The position numbers were made by a program, and so were the translations under genes. Positions 6,869 through 8,897 of a stretch of DNA of 8,897 nt are shown here, in pieces. The notes beneath the pieces were generated by a model. That model ran no database searches, was not told where the DNA came from, and saw only the letters and a program-made list of their open reading frames with translations. Source of the stretch: Gammaproteobacteria bacterium (lineage in GTDB: Bacteria > Pseudomonadota > Gammaproteobacteria > UBA9214); contig DAOVYA010000047.1 in assembly GCA_030635865.1 (NCBI GenBank), forward strand, positions 1 to 8,897, read 5' to 3'. Position 1 is the first letter of the stretch. Every line of letters begins with the position of its first letter.

Positions 6869-7205
6869 CCGGGCTGCATTGCGACCACGATTTTTCCTGT
6901 TTATTTACGGCATGCTGTGCTCATCAATGCTGTCTGCAGGGGCGCCGGTTTTCGAGATCGAAATTCGAAACCACCTGTTTATCCCGTCAGAGTTTACGAT
7001 ACCCGCAAATACCAAGGTAAAGCTTGTCGTATATAACCGTGATGCGACACCTGAAGAATTCGAGAGTTACGAATTGAATCGTGAAAAGGTCATCGTGGGT
7101 AATCGCAAGGCCACGATTTTTATTGGACCGCTGCCTGCCGGAGAATACCCGTTTTTTGGAGAGTTTTATCCGGAAACGGCACAGGGAAAGGTAATCGTTG
7201 AATGA
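6849..7205 (+). CDS. Secreted cupredoxin-fold protein associated with FTR1 iron permease
   Basis: This 118-aa protein has a basic N-terminus, a hydrophobic stretch (15-30, FFLFIYGMLCSSMLSA) and probable signal cleavage near 30-32, so the mature ~87-aa domain is periplasmic. The domain shows the cupredoxin pattern: EIRNHLFIPSEFTIPANTKVKL early, VVYNRDATPEEFES in the middle, and PLPAGEYPFFGEF then AQGKVIV at the end. Classic type 1 copper ligands are missing: the usual His after the N-x-D loop is replaced by EEFES (69-73), and the C-x-x-x-x-H-x-x-x-M loop reads GEFYPETAQ (104-112). Such divergent cupredoxins are the partners of FTR1 permeases, for example the FtrB-like proteins of Bordetella-type FtrABCD, and may help present or oxidise ferrous iron. 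The gene overlaps the kinase end by 20 nt. ATG 6861 is an alternative start that still leaves a signal peptide. Confidence 0.85.
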   Translation: MDKKMCNRAALRPRFFLFIYGMLCSSMLSAGAPVFEIEIRNHLFIPSEFTIPANTKVKLVVYNRDATPEEFESYELNREKVIVGNRKATIFIGPLPAGEYPFFGEFYPETAQGKVIVE

Positions 7206-8013
7206 GAGTACTGGCGTGTTATTGAACTCAGTCATTATTATTCTGCGCGAGGTGCTGGAAGCCGCGCTGTTGATAAGCGTATTTCTTGTGTTGACCCAAA
7301 GCCTGGACAAGTCATTTCGCTGGGTTGCGTGGGCCCTGGCGGCCGGAATGATCGGTGCAGCGGTTTATGGCATCAATATTGGCACCATATCGGAATGGTT
7401 TGATGGTGTTGGCCAGGAGGTTATCAATGCCTTTTTGCAGATTTGTATTTTCTCACTGATTGCTGTCTCAATGTTGTTGTTGCCCGGGCAATTGCGCGGA
7501 AGGGAGTCCGGTCGTCTGCTTGCCCTGGTAATGATCTTCACCGTTGCTCTTGTAGTGACCCGGGAAGGAGCAGAGATCATGATTTATCTGTATGGCTTCC
7601 TGAAAGGCTCTGATCAATTGCTCAGCGTAATGATTGGCGCAGGAATCGGGGGCAGTATTGGCATTAGTACGGGCATACTTTTTTACTATATTTTGCGCAA
7701 CCGGTCTAAACACCGGACTGTCGGTATATGCATTGTCGTTTTAATGCTGGTTGGCGCTGGCATGGCATCGCAAGCGGCGCTGTTACTGATCCAGGCTGAC
7801 TGGTTGCCGGCCCAACTACCCATTTGGGACAGTTCCGGATGGATTTCCGAAGTTTCTGTAACAGGCCAGTTACTCTATGCGCTGGTAGGTTATGAAGCCA
7901 CCCCGACCGCCATCCAGGTCGGGTTTCATTTTGGCGGGCTGCTGCTGCTTGTAATTATTTTTCTTGTCAGCCAATGGCGCTATCGTGCCGCCAACCTGAT
8001 GATCAATGCGTAA
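7198..8013 (+). CDS. FTR1-family iron permease
   Basis: This inner-membrane permease is related to yeast Ftr1p, EfeU and FtrC. Two hallmark REXXE motifs are present, in opposing membrane helices: REVLE at 17-21 and REGAE at 122-126. These glutamates bind iron during transport. About seven membrane helices are visible (roughly 12-33, 41-61, 78-96, 107-121, 143-166, 175-197 and 245-260), and the family's conserved GYEATPT occurs at 231-237. The length of 271 aa fits the short bacterial FTR1 form without an extra N-terminal domain. The start is uncertain. TTG 7198 has AAAGG 6 nt upstream and overlaps the cupredoxin gene by 8 nt. GTG 7216 or TTG 7222 would give the more typical N-terminus just before LNSVIIILREVLE. 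The neighbours encode a cupredoxin and a putative outer-membrane protein, so it likely carries iron across the inner membrane under control of the upstream two-component system. Confidence 0.94.
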   Translation: MNESTGVLLNSVIIILREVLEAALLISVFLVLTQSLDKSFRWVAWALAAGMIGAAVYGINIGTISEWFDGVGQEVINAFLQICIFSLIAVSMLLLPGQLRGRESGRLLALVMIFTVALVVTREGAEIMIYLYGFLKGSDQLLSVMIGAGIGGSIGISTGILFYYILRNRSKHRTVGICIVVLMLVGAGMASQAALLLIQADWLPAQLPIWDSSGWISEVSVTGQLLYALVGYEATPTAIQVGFHFGGLLLLVIIFLVSQWRYRAANLMINA

Positions 8014-8025
8014 GGACGAGCGGTC

Positions 8026-8751
8026 GTGGTGATTTCCCGTAATTTTCCCTGTTTGTTTTTCATTGTCATTGCCGGTGTTTCCATGCAGCGGCCACTGCTG
8101 GCTGACGGGAGTAATGTCGACAAGGTGTATCACCCCTATGTGCAGCCACTTGAAAAAGAGATCGAATGGCGTGCCTTGTATCAGAGTGACAATGACAGGC
8201 AACGTGACCGCGTCCAGATACACCGGCTCGGCTATGGACAGTCGATTAACGAGAACTGGTTTGCAGAAATCTACCTGATTGGAGAAAAGAGCCGGGATGA
8301 AAGTTTCGGGGTTGATGAAATTGAACTGGAGGCACTCTGGCAGATTACCGAGCAGGGCGAATACGCTGCCGACTGGGGAATGCTGTTTGAATTTGAACGT
8401 TCTCTTGATGAGAACATTAACGAGGTTTCCGCCAGCCTGTTGACAGAAAGACAATGGGGCCGCTGGGTGGGAACAGCCAATCTTGCCCTGATATATGAGT
8501 GGGGCAGTGATATAGACAATGAAGCGGAAACGGCGCTGGCCCTGCAGGGAAAATATCGTTATTCGCGTGCGCTCGAACCGGCAATAGAGGTTTATAGCAG
8601 CGAAGGTGGTCTGGGGGCCGGCCCCGTCCTGGTGGGCAGTCAGCGCCTGGTAGGCAGGAGACAGTTACGCTGGGAGGCGGGCGTCATCTACGGACTGGAT
8701 GAGGATGCCGCTGACAGAACCTACAGATTTTTACTGGAATTTGAATTCTAG
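8026..8751 (+). CDS. Predicted outer-membrane beta-barrel protein, unrecognised family, FTR1-linked
   Basis: I do not recognise this 241-aa protein. A signal peptide is visible (residues 1-26, hydrophobic core LFFIVIAGV, cleavage likely after LLA). The mature part alternates polar and hydrophobic residues in short strands separated by acidic turns, for example EIEWRALYQ, WFAEIYLIGEK, DWGMLFEFER, ANLALIYEWG, GKYRYSRALEPAIEVY and LRWEAGVIYGL. It ends YRFLLEFEF with a terminal Phe, the usual signal recognised by the BAM complex. Together these indicate a small outer-membrane barrel of perhaps 8-12 strands. It contains many Asp and Glu and no mature Cys. The GTG start at 8026 follows AAGGA (8012-8016) and lies 12 nt after the FTR1 stop, so it belongs to the same operon. 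A role in letting iron reach the periplasm is inferred only from that position. A periplasmic beta-rich protein is the alternative. Confidence 0.75.
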   Translation: MVISRNFPCLFFIVIAGVSMQRPLLADGSNVDKVYHPYVQPLEKEIEWRALYQSDNDRQRDRVQIHRLGYGQSINENWFAEIYLIGEKSRDESFGVDEIELEALWQITEQGEYAADWGMLFEFERSLDENINEVSASLLTERQWGRWVGTANLALIYEWGSDIDNEAETALALQGKYRYSRALEPAIEVYSSEGGLGAGPVLVGSQRLVGRRQLRWEAGVIYGLDEDAADRTYRFLLEFEF

Positions 8752-8796
8752 ATCCTGCTGTCCCGTCAGTCTTTCTCTCACCGGGTGAGCAGTGAC

Positions 8797-8867
8797 CTGC
8801 AGGAGCGCTTCTCAAGCGCAACAGGGTTGCACGCAGGACTATCGCGGATGAGAAGCGCTCCTTGCAG
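8797..8867. repeat. REP-like inverted pair downstream of the FTR1 cluster
   Basis: AGGAGCGCTTCTCA at 8801-8814 is the perfect 14-bp complement of 8849-8862. Pairing resumes with CTGC 8797-8800 against GCAG 8864-8867 after one bulged T at 8863. The loop is 34 nt. The left unit also folds on itself (GCGCTT 8805-8810, loop CTC, AAGCGC 8814-8819). Each unit (GGAGCG, small stem, then CGCAA or CGCGAT) resembles the REP elements of pseudomonads and relatives that read GTAGGAGCGG...CCGCGA, placed head to head as in a BIME. No T-tract follows, so it may stabilise or process the operon mRNA rather than terminate it. Confidence 0.6.
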
Positions 8868-8897
8868 TACGAGACGCCGTGTGTCCCCACAAAAAAA

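Noticed and set aside
7870..8454. 194-codon - strand frame antisense to the FTR1 and barrel genes
   Set aside because: It crosses two well-supported + strand genes and shows no recognisable domain or ribosome site.

Overview
This window looks like part of a gammaproteobacterial chromosome. It opens with the 3' end of yidC followed by mnmE, the usual gene pair near the replication origin. Both proteins are close to their enterobacterial counterparts, and MnmE ends in the classic FCIGK. All genes are on the + strand. No rRNA, tRNA, insertion sequence or CRISPR array was seen.

Layout. (1) 1-2056: yidC C-terminal part, a palindromic CGTCATTGCGAG-type intergenic repeat, then mnmE. (2) 2115-3631: two accessory genes, a stand-alone cyclic-nucleotide-binding domain protein with a strong Shine-Dalgarno, and a class I SAM-dependent methyltransferase of unknown substrate. 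(3) 3632-4674: a 374-base AT-rich gene-free stretch and a TetR-type regulator. Upstream of that regulator is a tiny in-frame ORF with its own AGGAG, cut off by an amber stop. (4) 4709-4815: a second copy of the same palindromic repeat, in the opposite orientation. (5) 4869-8751: a tight five-gene cluster. It encodes an OmpR-type response regulator, a QseC-like histidine kinase, a secreted cupredoxin-fold protein, an FTR1-family iron permease and an unrecognised secreted protein that looks like an outer-membrane beta-barrel. (6) 8752-8897: gene-free 3' end with a REP-like inverted pair.

How the genes fit together. In the last cluster the kinase start overlaps the regulator stop by 1 nt. The cupredoxin start overlaps the kinase end by 20 nt, the permease start overlaps or nearly abuts the cupredoxin end, and the last gene follows after 12 nt. 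This implies one transcript encoding a self-regulated envelope metal-uptake module: sensor and regulator, periplasmic cupredoxin, inner-membrane FTR1 permease and a putative outer-membrane partner. EfeO, EfeB, P19 and ferredoxin-type partners of known FTR1 systems are not in the window. The five-gene combination, with the unknown barrel protein, is the most interesting content. Iron as substrate follows from the FTR1 family; the rest of the pathway is inference.
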